Positions 16,275-26,334 of a stretch of 64,000 bases of DNA are shown here, piece by piece (positions within the stretch are counted from its first letter, which is position 1; each line of letters starts with the position of its first letter). The position numbers and the translations under genes were made by a program. The DNA is taken from assembly GCA_947493945.1 (NCBI GenBank), contig CANLSR010000009.1:62001-126000 (forward strand), written 5' to 3'. The notes beneath the pieces were generated by a model that was not told the DNA's origin, ran no database searches, and saw nothing but the letters and a program-made list of their open reading frames with translations. Origin of the DNA: an uncultured bacterium (GTDB lineage: Bacteria; Bacteroidota; Rhodothermia; Rhodothermales; Rubricoccaceae).

Positions 16275-19200
16275 CTAGTTCGAGAACAGGATGCGGAGCG
16301 ATACGCCCCCGTTGAACTGCGTCGACACGCCGCCGATGCGGTCCGAGTTGGTCCGCACGTATTGCGCGATAAAGCTGGCCGTCACCTGGTTCGATACCGT
16401 GTAGCTGATCTGGGGCGAGATCTGGAGGCGCGAGGCGGTCTCGGGCGTCGCCTCAGAGAGCGCCTCGCCGGCGATGGCCAGGTCCACGTCGTTGCGGAAG
16501 GCGCGCGTCAGCGTGGCGTCGTCGGAGGCGAGGGCGGTCAGCTGGAACCGGATGTTGTTGTTGGGGCCGCCCAGCCCGAGCAGCCTCAGCCCCGTCCGCG
16601 CGTAGGAAAAGTCGACGCGCAGGTCGCGGGCCGTCTTCTGGTAGACTTGGGCCGAGGCGGCCTGGAGCGTCGAGGTCAGGGTCCGGTTGGTGGACACGCT
16701 GGCCTGGACGCCGCCTTTGAACCCGAACGTGAGCCCGATCAGCGGCTGGAACCGCTCGTTGACCGTCACCGTCGTCGGCTCGTCGTAGCCGCCCTCCGCC
16801 AGCGCGGCGTCGCCGGCGAACGTGAGCCCGTTGAACGCGTAGCGCCGGGCCTGCTGGTCGAGGATGGTCGCGAAGCCGGTCTCGGACGTCGCCGAGTACC
16901 CGTGCTGGAGGCTGATCTGGTTGGCCAGCGCCCGCAGCAGCGGCAGCCGCTCTAGGCCGGAGTACGTGACCGTCCAGTTGGGCAGCGGGATCGCGTACAG
17001 CCCGTTCGGCCCGAACCCGCCCAGGCCGCGCGCCAGCTCGGCCGTGAAGTCGTCCGCCAGGCCCGTCGGCGACCGGAACTCGGACTCCACCTCTTCTCCC
17101 CCGCCGGCCGCCGCGAGGTCGCGGGCGTAGCGCTCGGCGTGGCGGGCCACGACGCCCTCGTAGCTGCCGCCGAACGCGAACACCGTCGTGGAGCCGGTCC
17201 CCGAGCGCCGCCCGAACGAGGGCGCCACCTCGCCGCCGTCGTCGATCTGGAAGTTGACCTCCTCGGCGTCGCTCCAGGCCGCCCGCCAGTTGAGCCCGAT
17301 CGACAGGCCCTTGAGAGGCGTCAGCTGAGTCCGGGCGTCGACGTCGTGCTGGGCGCCGAGCAGGTCCGAGAACGTGTTGAAGGCCGGGTTCTCGCCCACC
17401 CGGCGGTCGAGCCCCAGCTCGCGCGAGAGCCCCAGGCGGTAGCCCAGCGGCGGGGCGGCGCCGGTGAACGCCGAGAGCAGGCTGAACGCCTGGCCCTCGA
17501 GCCCGCTCGACGCCGTGGTGGTGGAGCCGCGGTAGGTCAGCGAGACGTCGTCGACGGCCGTCAGCGACAGGAACACGTCGCGGGCCAGGCCCAGCGGGCT
17601 AAAGCCGCCGCCCGCCGACGAGTCCGCCGCCGGCTGGCGGGGCGCGCCGCCGGGGCCGTTGCGGCCGGCGGCCGCCTCCATCTTGCGGTAGAACGGGAAC
17701 AGCCGCCAGAGCGTCCGGGGCTGGATGCGCGCGCCGGTCTGGATGGACGCCTGGGTGCCCGCGCTCGCCACGTCCAGGTCCGGCGCCAGCGCGTTGGGCT
17801 GGTCGCGCCACGAGTAGTTGGCCGAGTACCCGATGGGCTGGATCTGGAGCCACGAGAGCCACTTGAGCTTGGTCGGGTTGATCCGCAGCGTCGCCGTGGC
17901 GCGCTGGGTGTAGGTCTGGGTCCGCGCCTCGCCGCCGAACGCGTTGCCCAGCGCGCGGGTAAACGGGAGGACGTCGAGGTCGGCGCCGCCCAGGATCTCG
18001 ACGCGCGAGCTGGGGAAGGCCCCGCCGTCGAACCCGTCCAGCTCCGCCAGCAGGTCGCGGTAGACGACGCCCGACGTGTCCCGGGCCGCGACCGGGCTCA
18101 GGTCGTAGACGCGCGAGAAGCCGCCGCCGCGCTCGCGCACCAGGATCCGGAAGGCCTCGCGCTGGCCGGCCGCGCCCAGGTCCTGGGACACGTTGGAGGC
18201 GAACGACGTCTGGAGGAACGGGAACGGCCGGTAGCCCACGTCGATCTGGCGGCCGTGGTCGAAGCGCTGCGTCCGCCGCGTCAGCGCGCGGAAGGTGCTG
18301 ACCGAGTCGGGCTCGCCCAGGAACTCGGCGCCCAGGCGCGGCCGCGTGGCCGACGTGTTGCGGCCCACGTCGGCGGAGAGCGCGAGGTTGGACGGCAGCA
18401 CGTTGAGGTCCAGCCCGCCCAGCAGGCCGCCCAGCACCGGCACCGACTTCGCGAACCCGAACGGGCGGACGGTCAGCGGCTTCGGCACGGCGATCCGGTA
18501 GCCCAGGTTGCCGGTCCACTGGTCGGTCGAGGTCAGCTGGTTCGAGGGGTTGCTGCCGTCCTGGGCCACCAGCGTGTAGGCGGCCGTGAGCCCGTCCAGG
18601 GTGTAGCGCAGCCAGGGCGAGCGGCTCCCGGTCTTGGACGCCTGGACGCGCAGGTTGCGCGACGACGTCTCGGTGCGCGCCCGGTCCAGGATGGCGTCGG
18701 CGCGGAGGCTGGCCGGGACGGCCTCGGCGCCCTCGGTCTCGCGCGCGAGCTCCACCAGCTCGTCGAGCCGGACGTCGCCGTTGTCGGGGTCGTAGCGCGG
18801 CGTCGAGCCGTTCTCGGTCACCGAGAACGAGACGGGGATGGACCACCCGAACCGCTCGGGGATCAGCTTGTGCGCGTTGAACGACGACTGCAACGTGAAC
18901 GCGCTCTCGCTCGCGAACGACCGCCCGCCCAGCGCGCCGCCGAGGTCGCCGAACCCGTCCTGGGTCATGCTGAACCGGGCCGTCATGTTGGCCACGTCGG
19001 CCAAGACGGCGGTGGCGGTGAGGAAGCCGCTGGCGCCGCCCTGCTCGTCGTAGCCCGTCGCCCGGAGCTCGTTGAACCACACCGAGACCGTGTCCAGCCG
19101 CCCGACCCCGCCCTGGCCGTTGCGCACGCCCAGCACGATCGTGCGCACGTCCTGGATCGAGGGCTGGCCGCGGACCGTGACCCGGGCGCCGGGCGGGGCG

Positions 19201-22200
19201 CCCTCCACGCCCGAGATCGTGTACCGCTGGCCGATGGGGACCTGGTCGCGGTCGCGGCCCAGCTTGGCCCGGTTGAGCTCCGAGATCTGGACGTTGATCG
19301 GGTTGAGGTCACGGCCCGGCTCGCCCACGTTGGTCTGCCACAGGCTGTCCGAGCGGGCGCAGTTGAACGGCTGGAGCGCCGGGCACGGCGGGAACGCGGC
19401 CGACGCCTGGCCGTCCGGCCCCACCAGCCGGGCGGGGTCGAAGGGGTAGACCGGCTGCTCGATCTCGTAGTAGTTCTCGCCCTCGTCGTCGCCGAAGCGC
19501 ACGAACACCTGGACGTTGTCGTCGCGCCGGAAGCCGTCGCCGTGGATGGCCATGCGCAGGTTCGAGTACTTGGTCAGGTCCAGCGGGCGCGTGGCGTAGG
19601 AGCGCGTGATGCCGGTGCGGCGGCCTTCCGCCAGCCCCTCGGCGCGGAAGATCAGCGCCTGCTCGCGCGTGGCCCGCGCCTGCCCGCTGGCCACGCGCGC
19701 CGTGTTCTGGATGGTCCCGCGCGGGATGGCGTAGGTGGCGCCGCCCTCCTCGTTGTTGATGGACTCGATAAACAGCTGGGGCGCCTCGCCGCCCTGGCTC
19801 CCCGCCGGGTCGCCGGGCTCGTCGGCGAAGCCGACCACGCCCGACTTGAGCCACTGGCTGCCCACCAGCTCGAACGACGCGAACCGCAGCGTGGCCGGGA
19901 CCTGGTGGCCCGTCGTCCACAGCCGCACCGACTCGACGCGCGAGAAGTCGTCGTCGGCGAGGCCCACCGACGTCCGCTCCGGCGCCTGCGTGCGGACCGG
20001 GATGCGGAGCAGGTACCACGTCTGCTCCCGGCCCTGGTCGTCGGTGGTGGTGAGCGGGTTCTGGAAAAACGGGCTCGCCCGCAGCCCCGCCTCCGAGAGC
20101 GGGATCCGGTAGCGGTGGAACGACTCCGAGGTCTCGACGGTGTTGTTGCCGTTGACGTCCTCCGAGTTGGGCTGGATGGCCACGCCGCGGCCGTCGTCCA
20201 CCAGGTTCTGCTGGGCCAGGGCCGAGTTGACCTCGGAGGCCGGCAGGTAGTGCGCGAACCGCTCCTGGACCGTCGCGCCCCCGGCCGTGGACGGGTAGCG
20301 CTGGGTGTCGTTGAAGCGGGGGTCGGTAAAGTAGTAGTAGTCGTCGCCGGAGGGGTCGAGGGCCGCGCGGCGCTGCTCGGGCGAGTTGACCGGCAGCCCG
20401 TCCAGGAACGGCCGGAACCGCTCCTGCTCGGAGACCGGGTAGCCGGCCGGGCCCAGCGACGGGAGCGACGGGAGCCCGTCGAGGCCCAGGTCCTCGGTGC
20501 GCCCGGTCTCGCCGTTGATGTTGACCAGCCCGTCGGTCAGGCCCACCGAGCGGCGGCCCCAGCTGTCGATCTCGCCCGCGGCCTCGCCCGCAGCGAGCGT
20601 GGTGGAGCTGATCAGGCCGTCCTCGGAGTTGAGGAACCCGTTGGGCAGCACGTCCTCGTTGAGGCGGCCCAGGTCGAGGTACATCACCGCGCCCTCGCTG
20701 ACCGGCTGGCGGCCGTCCTGGCCGCCCAAGGGCGCGAACACCATCTCGACGAACTCGACGTTGTTCTGGCCGTCGAAGTTGTTGTAGGCGTTGGAGATGG
20801 CCTGGGTAAATCCGCCCCACACGTCGGCCGGGTTCTGGGCGAACGCGCCGGCCAGCTGGCCCGAGTAGTTGTACGGCCCGCGGCGCGTCGGGTCGAAGTA
20901 GAGGTCGAGCAGGTCCAGGTCCCTCGCCTCGCCCGACTGCGGCGGGGGGCGCTGGGGAAACAGCTCCAGGATGGGGACCGGCTCGGTGGCGGGCGTGAGC
21001 AGCCCGGCCTCGCTAAAGTCGGCGTAGTTGGTGCGGCTCAGCGTGTACCACGTGAACAGGCCCCGCCAGTTGGACGGGAGCCTCGGGTCGGTCACGTCCA
21101 CGCTGGGGCCGCGGAGGGTCTCGTCGCCGAACGCGCCCGTCGGCGGCGCCGAGATCTGCCACCCGGCCGGGGCGCCGAGCGCGGTGTAGGTGTTCTCGCT
21201 CTGCTCGAAGGCGTCGATGTAGCTGATCCCGGCCAGCTCGTCCTCCGCAAAGTCGCCGCCGCCCTTGCGCAGCGCGTCGCGCGTGCGGTCGTAGGCGAGC
21301 GTCTGGGGGTGGCCCGGGCTCAGGCGCGCCACCTCGCCCCGGACCTCGAAGCTCGACGGCGCCCGGGTCTGGATCAGCGGCAGCGCGTCGAGCGCGCGCG
21401 TGAGCCAGCGCGGCGCGGCCCGGTAGAACCCGTCGACCCCGACGATGGAGTTGTTGAGCGCCTCCTCCCCGATCAGGAACTTGTCGCCCAGCGGGCGCTC
21501 CGCCAGCCGCATCATGGTCGCGCCCAAGGTCAGGTCCTCGCTCAGGCGCAGGTCGGCGCGCAGGCCCAGGAGCGACTTGGAGCCGATGGAGATGAACTTG
21601 TTCTGCTCCACCGACACCCGGACGCGCTGGCCCGGCTGGAGGTAGGTCGCGTTTACGATCTCGACCGTTCCGGCGTCGTAGTTCACGCGGTAGTCCACGC
21701 CCTCGCGCAGCGGCTGGTCGCCGGAGGTCACGATCACGGTGCCCTCCACCAGCTGGAAGCCGATGTTGAACACCGACTGCGAGGAGCTCTTGTACTCGCC
21801 GACGACGCGGTAGCCCGAGAGCCGGGGCAGGCGGTCCTCGGCCCGGTCCGGGAGCAGGTCGTAGAGCGTCGCCCGGCCGCCGATCTCGCCCGCGTCCTCG
21901 ACGGTCGGGGCGTAGCGCTCGAGCGCCTCGGCGCGCGTCAGGCTCCCGTAGTCCACCCCGATCCGGCCGTTGCCGCTCCCGATCGTGCCCACCGTCCAGC
22001 CCTCGCCCACCAGGTTGCGGAGGTAGTCGCCGAACGGCTGGCGGACGGGGAAGATCACGCGCCCGCGGTCGGGGTTGACCGTCACGCCGGAGCGGAAGTC
22101 GAACCGGTCGTCGGGCGTGGCGCGGCCCTGGCCGTTGACGCGGTCCAGGCCCAGCACCTCCAGGAACGTGCGCTGCTCGAACGAGAGCTCGTCGGCCGGC

Positions 22201-24182
22201 GGCAGCTCGCTGGCGCTCTTGCCCGGCGGCTCGAAGGTCACGCCGAGCGAGAAGTTGGGCTCGCTCAGGCTGGTCCCGCCGACGCGGTAGACGTTGCGCA
22301 GCGTGAGGTCCCAGAGCGGCGACGCCGGCGTCGGGTTGTCCGACCGGATCAGCTTCAGGACCGTGCGCGGGCCGGTCTGGATGGCGCCCTGCGCCGGGTC
22401 GCCGTAGTCGCCGACGCTCACGAGCGTGCCGTCGCGCCGCTCGTACTGGTACGCCACCGCGATCAGGTCGCCGTCGGAGAGCGCGGTCGTGAGCGAGATC
22501 CAGCCCAGGTTCTCGTCGACGGTGTAGTCCACGTTGGCGATCAGCCTCCGGAACACGTTGTTGGCGAAGGCGCCCGTCGTGGGCAGCTGGCGGTCCACGT
22601 TGTCGTTGACGCTCACCACGGTGACCGTGGAGCCGTTGTCGCGGATGGCGTCGAGGTAGCCCTCGCTGTACTGGTCGAGGCCCGGGTCGGGGAGCGGCGC
22701 CCCGCCGACCAAGTCGTTCTCGCCGGGGTAGCGGCCGGTGGTCGCGTCGAACTCGCCCAGGTACGCCTCGCCGCCGTCGAGCACCGCCGGCGGCTCCGCC
22801 AGGTCCGCCAGCGCGACGGCCCATGTGGTCTCGATGTTCTGGTTGCTGGACGTGACCAGCCCCGGCTCGTGCTTCCACACCTCGATGCCGACGAACCGGC
22901 CCAGGTCGGGCGGCAGGCGCGGCGTCTGGGGCTGCTGGTGGGCGCGGTCCCACCAGTTGTGGAAGGCGTAGCCCAGGAAAAAGTGGGTGTCGTCCTCGTA
23001 GTTGTACGGCGCCAGCCGGAACGCCTGCACGTCGGTGCCGCCCTCGAACACGCGGTCGACGGTCTCGGCGTCCTGCTGGCTGGCGACGGCCGTCAAGGCG
23101 AGCGGGCCGAACTGGAAGTCGGTGCGGATGCCGAACAGCTTCTGGCCGCCCTGGATCAGCCGGGCCGGCGTCTGGAACAGGACGTTGCCGGCCTCGATCC
23201 GCTGGACGATGTCGTCCTCGTAGCCGGTGTAGACCAGCGACACCTGGTTCTCGAAGTCGAACGCGCTCTGGGTGTCGTAGTTGACGTTGATCGCCAGCTT
23301 GTCGCCGATGGTCCCGGCCACGTTGAGGTTGAGCTCCTGGCCAAAGTCGGGCGCGAACGGGTTCGCGTTGCCGGCCGAGAGCGCCTCCTGCCGGTCGCTC
23401 TGGTCGTAGCGGACGCCCAGGTCCACGTTGGAGGTGCCGTTGACCGTCAGCGCGACCTCGTTCTTGCCGAACAGCGTCCGGAAGGCGCTCTGGTCGCCGC
23501 CCGGGATGTCCACGGCGAAGCCGAGCCCGCCGCGCCCCCTCGTCTCGCGGTCGGAGCGCTGGGTGGCCAGGGCCCGGAACTGCTCGCCGACGGCCTCCCG
23601 GCGGCGCGCGGCCAGGAACGCCTCCAGGGTCAGCGTGGCCGGCGCCCGCACGTCGCCGCCGCCGACCGTCTCGCGGACGCGGTAGGCGTAGGCGGACGTG
23701 TCGAGCGTGACCTCGCGCGTCCAGTACGAGCCCAGCCGGCCGCGCACGCCGGGCAGGCGGCGGGCCACCACCGAGACGCCGGGGCCGATCCCCAGCGCGC
23801 GCGGAAAGTAGGCGCGGGCACGCACCGTGCTGTCGGCGTCGGTGGTGTCGGCCGCGACCGCGCCGGCGCCCCCGGCCCCCAGGCCGTCCGTCACCAGACT
23901 GTCGGCGAGCGGCCGGGCTACGGCGACGGTGTCGGCCCCGCTCGAGTCCGCCCCGCTGGCGGGTACTGCTGGCGGCCGGTCGAGCGTGTCGAGCCCGACC
24001 CGGCCGGGCACCGCGCCCACGGCCACCGAGTCGGTGTCGGCGGGCGCCGGCGTCCACCGGCCGCCGCCCGGGCCGGCCGCGGCCGGGTCGGGCCGGGCCA
24101 CCACGGCCACCAGCGCCGCCAGCGCCAGCGCGGCGAGGGCGGCGGGTCGGGTAGAGCGGGTCCGTGGGGACGGCTCGCGCAC
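16275..24182 (-). CDS. sprA: Cell-surface protein SprA (type IX secretion system translocon)
   Basis: Giant outer-membrane beta-barrel through which T9SS cargo leaves the cell (known from gliding Bacteroidota). About 2,635 aa, close to family length (2,300-2,500) but longer. Signature stretches: DFENQVSLVYTGYEDDIVQ, RIEAGNVLFQTPARLIQGG, QKLFGIRTDFQFGPL; repeated beta-strand segments; and a final Phe-containing strand ending ...GVSLRILFSN as in outer-membrane barrels. I chose the GTG at 24182, which gives a signal peptide (Arg-rich, then AALAALALAALVAVV); the frame is open to a TTG at 24239. A Thr/Asp/Ser-rich segment follows the signal. It is the only T9SS gene in the window. Confidence 0.96.
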   Translation of the reverse strand: MREPSPRTRSTRPAALAALALAALVAVVARPDPAAAGPGGGRWTPAPADTDSVAVGAVPGRVGLDTLDRPPAVPASGADSSGADTVAVARPLADSLVTDGLGAGGAGAVAADTTDADSTVRARAYFPRALGIGPGVSVVARRLPGVRGRLGSYWTREVTLDTSAYAYRVRETVGGGDVRAPATLTLEAFLAARRREAVGEQFRALATQRSDRETRGRGGLGFAVDIPGGDQSAFRTLFGKNEVALTVNGTSNVDLGVRYDQSDRQEALSAGNANPFAPDFGQELNLNVAGTIGDKLAINVNYDTQSAFDFENQVSLVYTGYEDDIVQRIEAGNVLFQTPARLIQGGQKLFGIRTDFQFGPLALTAVASQQDAETVDRVFEGGTDVQAFRLAPYNYEDDTHFFLGYAFHNWWDRAHQQPQTPRLPPDLGRFVGIEVWKHEPGLVTSSNQNIETTWAVALADLAEPPAVLDGGEAYLGEFDATTGRYPGENDLVGGAPLPDPGLDQYSEGYLDAIRDNGSTVTVVSVNDNVDRQLPTTGAFANNVFRRLIANVDYTVDENLGWISLTTALSDGDLIAVAYQYERRDGTLVSVGDYGDPAQGAIQTGPRTVLKLIRSDNPTPASPLWDLTLRNVYRVGGTSLSEPNFSLGVTFEPPGKSASELPPADELSFEQRTFLEVLGLDRVNGQGRATPDDRFDFRSGVTVNPDRGRVIFPVRQPFGDYLRNLVGEGWTVGTIGSGNGRIGVDYGSLTRAEALERYAPTVEDAGEIGGRATLYDLLPDRAEDRLPRLSGYRVVGEYKSSSQSVFNIGFQLVEGTVIVTSGDQPLREGVDYRVNYDAGTVEIVNATYLQPGQRVRVSVEQNKFISIGSKSLLGLRADLRLSEDLTLGATMMRLAERPLGDKFLIGEEALNNSIVGVDGFYRAAPRWLTRALDALPLIQTRAPSSFEVRGEVARLSPGHPQTLAYDRTRDALRKGGGDFAEDELAGISYIDAFEQSENTYTALGAPAGWQISAPPTGAFGDETLRGPSVDVTDPRLPSNWRGLFTWYTLSRTNYADFSEAGLLTPATEPVPILELFPQRPPPQSGEARDLDLLDLYFDPTRRGPYNYSGQLAGAFAQNPADVWGGFTQAISNAYNNFDGQNNVEFVEMVFAPLGGQDGRQPVSEGAVMYLDLGRLNEDVLPNGFLNSEDGLISSTTLAAGEAAGEIDSWGRRSVGLTDGLVNINGETGRTEDLGLDGLPSLPSLGPAGYPVSEQERFRPFLDGLPVNSPEQRRAALDPSGDDYYYFTDPRFNDTQRYPSTAGGATVQERFAHYLPASEVNSALAQQNLVDDGRGVAIQPNSEDVNGNNTVETSESFHRYRIPLSEAGLRASPFFQNPLTTTDDQGREQTWYLLRIPVRTQAPERTSVGLADDDFSRVESVRLWTTGHQVPATLRFASFELVGSQWLKSGVVGFADEPGDPAGSQGGEAPQLFIESINNEEGGATYAIPRGTIQNTARVASGQARATREQALIFRAEGLAEGRRTGITRSYATRPLDLTKYSNLRMAIHGDGFRRDDNVQVFVRFGDDEGENYYEIEQPVYPFDPARLVGPDGQASAAFPPCPALQPFNCARSDSLWQTNVGEPGRDLNPINVQISELNRAKLGRDRDQVPIGQRYTISGVEGAPPGARVTVRGQPSIQDVRTIVLGVRNGQGGVGRLDTVSVWFNELRATGYDEQGGASGFLTATAVLADVANMTARFSMTQDGFGDLGGALGGRSFASESAFTLQSSFNAHKLIPERFGWSIPVSFSVTENGSTPRYDPDNGDVRLDELVELARETEGAEAVPASLRADAILDRARTETSSRNLRVQASKTGSRSPWLRYTLDGLTAAYTLVAQDGSNPSNQLTSTDQWTGNLGYRIAVPKPLTVRPFGFAKSVPVLGGLLGGLDLNVLPSNLALSADVGRNTSATRPRLGAEFLGEPDSVSTFRALTRRTQRFDHGRQIDVGYRPFPFLQTSFASNVSQDLGAAGQREAFRILVRERGGGFSRVYDLSPVAARDTSGVVYRDLLAELDGFDGGAFPSSRVEILGGADLDVLPFTRALGNAFGGEARTQTYTQRATATLRINPTKLKWLSWLQIQPIGYSANYSWRDQPNALAPDLDVASAGTQASIQTGARIQPRTLWRLFPFYRKMEAAAGRNGPGGAPRQPAADSSAGGGFSPLGLARDVFLSLTAVDDVSLTYRGSTTTASSGLEGQAFSLLSAFTGAAPPLGYRLGLSRELGLDRRVGENPAFNTFSDLLGAQHDVDARTQLTPLKGLSIGLNWRAAWSDAEEVNFQIDDGGEVAPSFGRRSGTGSTTVFAFGGSYEGVVARHAERYARDLAAAGGGEEVESEFRSPTGLADDFTAELARGLGGFGPNGLYAIPLPNWTVTYSGLERLPLLRALANQISLQHGYSATSETGFATILDQQARRYAFNGLTFAGDAALAEGGYDEPTTVTVNERFQPLIGLTFGFKGGVQASVSTNRTLTSTLQAASAQVYQKTARDLRVDFSYARTGLRLLGLGGPNNNIRFQLTALASDDATLTRAFRNDVDLAIAGEALSEATPETASRLQISPQISYTVSNQVTASFIAQYVRTNSDRIGGVSTQFNGGVSLRILFSN

Positions 24183-24371
24183 GGCGGAATCGGCTACGGT
24201 CTGGCCTGCCCGGACCTCGGCTGGAGCCGGGGCGCACAAGGGGGGAGCAAGCGGGAGTAGCGAACGCGGCGATACGGTGCGGGCAGACGGCGACCTCCGG
24301 CGGCACGACGCGGGGGCCGCCGACCAGACCCCCGAAGCTACCGGCGCCAGCCGGAGCGGACAAGGGAGCTT

Positions 24372-24398
24372 CAGGGTGCCCCTGGCGGGGGCACCCTG
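24372..24398. terminator. 11-bp hairpin between the DUF421 gene and sprA
   Basis: CAGGGTGCCCC (24372-24382), 5-nt loop, GGGGCACCCTG (24388-24398). It lies 97 nt past the DUF421 stop and 190 nt before the sprA start, so it could end the upstream operon or sit in the sprA leader. No T tract. The rest of 24183-24494 shows nothing else convincing. Confidence 0.5.
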
Positions 24399-24494
24399 CG
24401 CAGCACGTCTGGCCAGCGGTGGATCCTTTCCAGGCCGTCCTGCGCCGTTTGCACGGCCTCGCCCCGGCCGGACGTCCGAGCACGCGGGGCCGCG

Positions 24495-25052
24495 CTACCC
24501 GTCGTAGGTGTCGTCGCTCAGGTCCAGCGCCCTGCTGTCCCGCACGCCGCGCAGCAGGCACGGGTGGAGGTCGGGGCCGTCCGGGTCGCCGTGCAGGACC
24601 GAGATGTCGCCGGTGGTCTCGAGCACGACCGCGCGCACCTGGTCGGGCCGGAGCACGTTGGCCTCGCGGAGCTTGGCCCACACGTCGTTCTCGGTCACGC
24701 GCGCTTTCCTGAGGTTGTCGCGGAGCATCCGCCCGTCCGCCATCAGCACGACCGGGTCGTTGTCGACCAGCGCCGAGAGGCCATGGCGGCGCCCCCACGA
24801 GACGGCCGCCTGGACGGCGAACAGGGCCACGAGCGCGACGGCGCCCTGGGCCAGCGGCGGGCTCCGGTTGAGCAGCGTCGAGGCCAGCACGGCGCCGGTC
24901 GTGATGGTCATGGCAAAGTCGATGCCCGACATCTTCGAGAAGCTCCGCAGGCCCACCACCCGGACGAGCAGCACGAGCAGGGCGTAGACGGCCAGCGTCG
25001 AGGCCACGACGCCGAGCAGGGCCGTGGGGGAGGCAGCGAACCAGTCGGTCAT
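24495..25052 (-). CDS. DUF421 (YetF-like) membrane protein
   Basis: 185 aa. Three transmembrane segments at the N-terminus (about residues 10-30, 38-60, 68-85) followed by a cytoplasmic DUF421 domain. Family marks: GLRSFSKMSGIDFAMTITTGAVLAS, the VVLMADGRMLRDNLRKARVTENDV stretch, and LREANVLRPDQVRAVVLETTGDISVL (broken here into short pieces). YetF-type proteins are of poorly known function; some relate to spore or stress physiology. Last gene of the nei-ligase-DHH row, 86 nt after the DHH gene. Confidence 0.88.
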   Translation of the reverse strand: MTDWFAASPTALLGVVASTLAVYALLVLLVRVVGLRSFSKMSGIDFAMTITTGAVLASTLLNRSPPLAQGAVALVALFAVQAAVSWGRRHGLSALVDNDPVVLMADGRMLRDNLRKARVTENDVWAKLREANVLRPDQVRAVVLETTGDISVLHGDPDGPDLHPCLLRGVRDSRALDLSDDTYDG

Positions 25053-25091
25053 CACGGGGCGGGAAGGGCGGGCGCGGAACGTACGCGCTCC

Positions 25092-25117
25092 CCGCTGGCG
25101 ACGCGCGCCGCCAGCGG
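25092..25117. repeat. Hairpin of the GCTGGCGG family between the DHH and DUF421 genes
   Basis: CCGCTGGCG (25092-25100) and CGCCAGCGG (25109-25117) around an 8-nt loop. Confidence 0.65.
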
Positions 25118-25138
25118 TCCGGGCCGGCCCCCCGCGGC

Positions 25139-26251
25139 TCAGGTAGCGACGTGCGCCTCGGGGGCGAAGCCGAGCGCGTCGAGCACGTGGTTGAACACGT
25201 CCGGCGGGAGGTGGCCGCCGCTCGCCTGGTCGTGGCCGTGGCCCCAGCGCCCGTTCCAGCCCGGCGTGTCGATGGACTGGAAAAGCTTCGGCAGCGACAG
25301 GCCGCGCCGCGAGGTCCGCGTCGAGAAGGCCACCACCCCGTCGAGGTATCCGGTGTTGGCGCAGATCACCGGGTATCCCTTGAGGCGCCCGCGCCACTGC
25401 TGGGCGATCAGGGGGTGCACCTGGGCCGCCGAGTCGATGGTGACGAGGGCAAAGCGCAGGTCGTCCGGCGCGAGGTCCGGGGGCACGTCGGGACGGCGCC
25501 CGGCGAACGCCGGCGCGGCCCTCCTCGCCTCCGCCGTCTCGCGCTTGACCAACTGGCGCGCGGCGTGGAGCCGGTCGGTGGCCGGCGTCTCGGCGGTCGC
25601 CAGCGCCTTGGGGCCGTCGAAGGCCATCAGCGCGTCGAGCGCCGTCTGGGCGTCGAACGTCGGCGCGCGCCGGGCGGCGTTGACCAGGGCGACCGTCTCC
25701 TTGAGCCACTTGGCCGTCACGTCTTTCTTGGTCTGGGCCAGCGGCGGCCACGGCGCCTTCTCGCCCAGGTCCGAGATCACGCCCACGGCGGCGACCCAGT
25801 CCAGGTCCGCCACGTCGGTCTCGCCCGCCAGCAGGCTGTGGGCCAGCCACGCCGAGCACGGGATCGGGTCCCAGTCGTAGCCGCTGACCACGAACGCGCC
25901 GGCGGGCGCCCCGCTCGGCCGGTGGTGGTCGACGTAGAGCACCGGCACGCCGAGGGTTTCCAGCGTCCCGGCCTCGTTCACGCCCAGGTCGGTCACCAGC
26001 AACGCGTCGGGCTCCAGCGCCGCCAGCCGCTCGCGGGCCGAGTCCGAGAACGCCGACTCGTCGCGGCCCGACGGCACCACCACCACGTCCGCCAGCCCCA
26101 GGCGGCCCAGCCCGCGGCCGAACACGGCGCCGGCGCCCAGCCCGTCGGCGTCGAAGTGGCAGAACGCGACCACGCGCCCGCCCGGCGGCACCCGCCCGAG
26201 CCACTGGCGGAAGGTGTCGCGCGCGTCGGCGAGGTGCTGGTCGAAGGTCAT
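25139..26251 (-). CDS. DHH family phosphoesterase (RecJ/NrnA-like)
   Basis: 370 aa. Motif I FCHFDADGLGAG (Asp34 and Asp36), motif with VTDLG, the DHH signature VDHHRP, and a C-terminal DHHA1-like GHDQASGGHLP. These bind two Mn2+ ions and cleave phosphodiester bonds of single-stranded DNA, nano-RNA or cyclic dinucleotides. Length is shorter than RecJ (about 570 aa) and slightly longer than NrnA (about 320), so the substrate is open. Position directly after an ATP-dependent DNA ligase and a Nei glycosylase favours a DNA-repair role (inference). Confidence 0.88.
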   Translation of the reverse strand: MTFDQHLADARDTFRQWLGRVPPGGRVVAFCHFDADGLGAGAVFGRGLGRLGLADVVVVPSGRDESAFSDSARERLAALEPDALLVTDLGVNEAGTLETLGVPVLYVDHHRPSGAPAGAFVVSGYDWDPIPCSAWLAHSLLAGETDVADLDWVAAVGVISDLGEKAPWPPLAQTKKDVTAKWLKETVALVNAARRAPTFDAQTALDALMAFDGPKALATAETPATDRLHAARQLVKRETAEARRAAPAFAGRRPDVPPDLAPDDLRFALVTIDSAAQVHPLIAQQWRGRLKGYPVICANTGYLDGVVAFSTRTSRRGLSLPKLFQSIDTPGWNGRWGHGHDQASGGHLPPDVFNHVLDALGFAPEAHVAT

Positions 26252-26334
26252 GGAGCGGGGCGGAAAGGAGGGTCGCAGTCGGCCGAGGTCGGGAGCCGGG
26301 CGAGCGCCTTCCGCCCTCCCCGTTCCCCCATCTC

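Noticed and set aside
17139..24260. A 2,373-codon open frame on the plus strand opposite sprA
   Set aside because: Such antisense frames arise from the strong G/C third-position bias. The translation is Arg/Gly/Ala/Val/Leu filler without domains, while the minus strand encodes a clear SprA.
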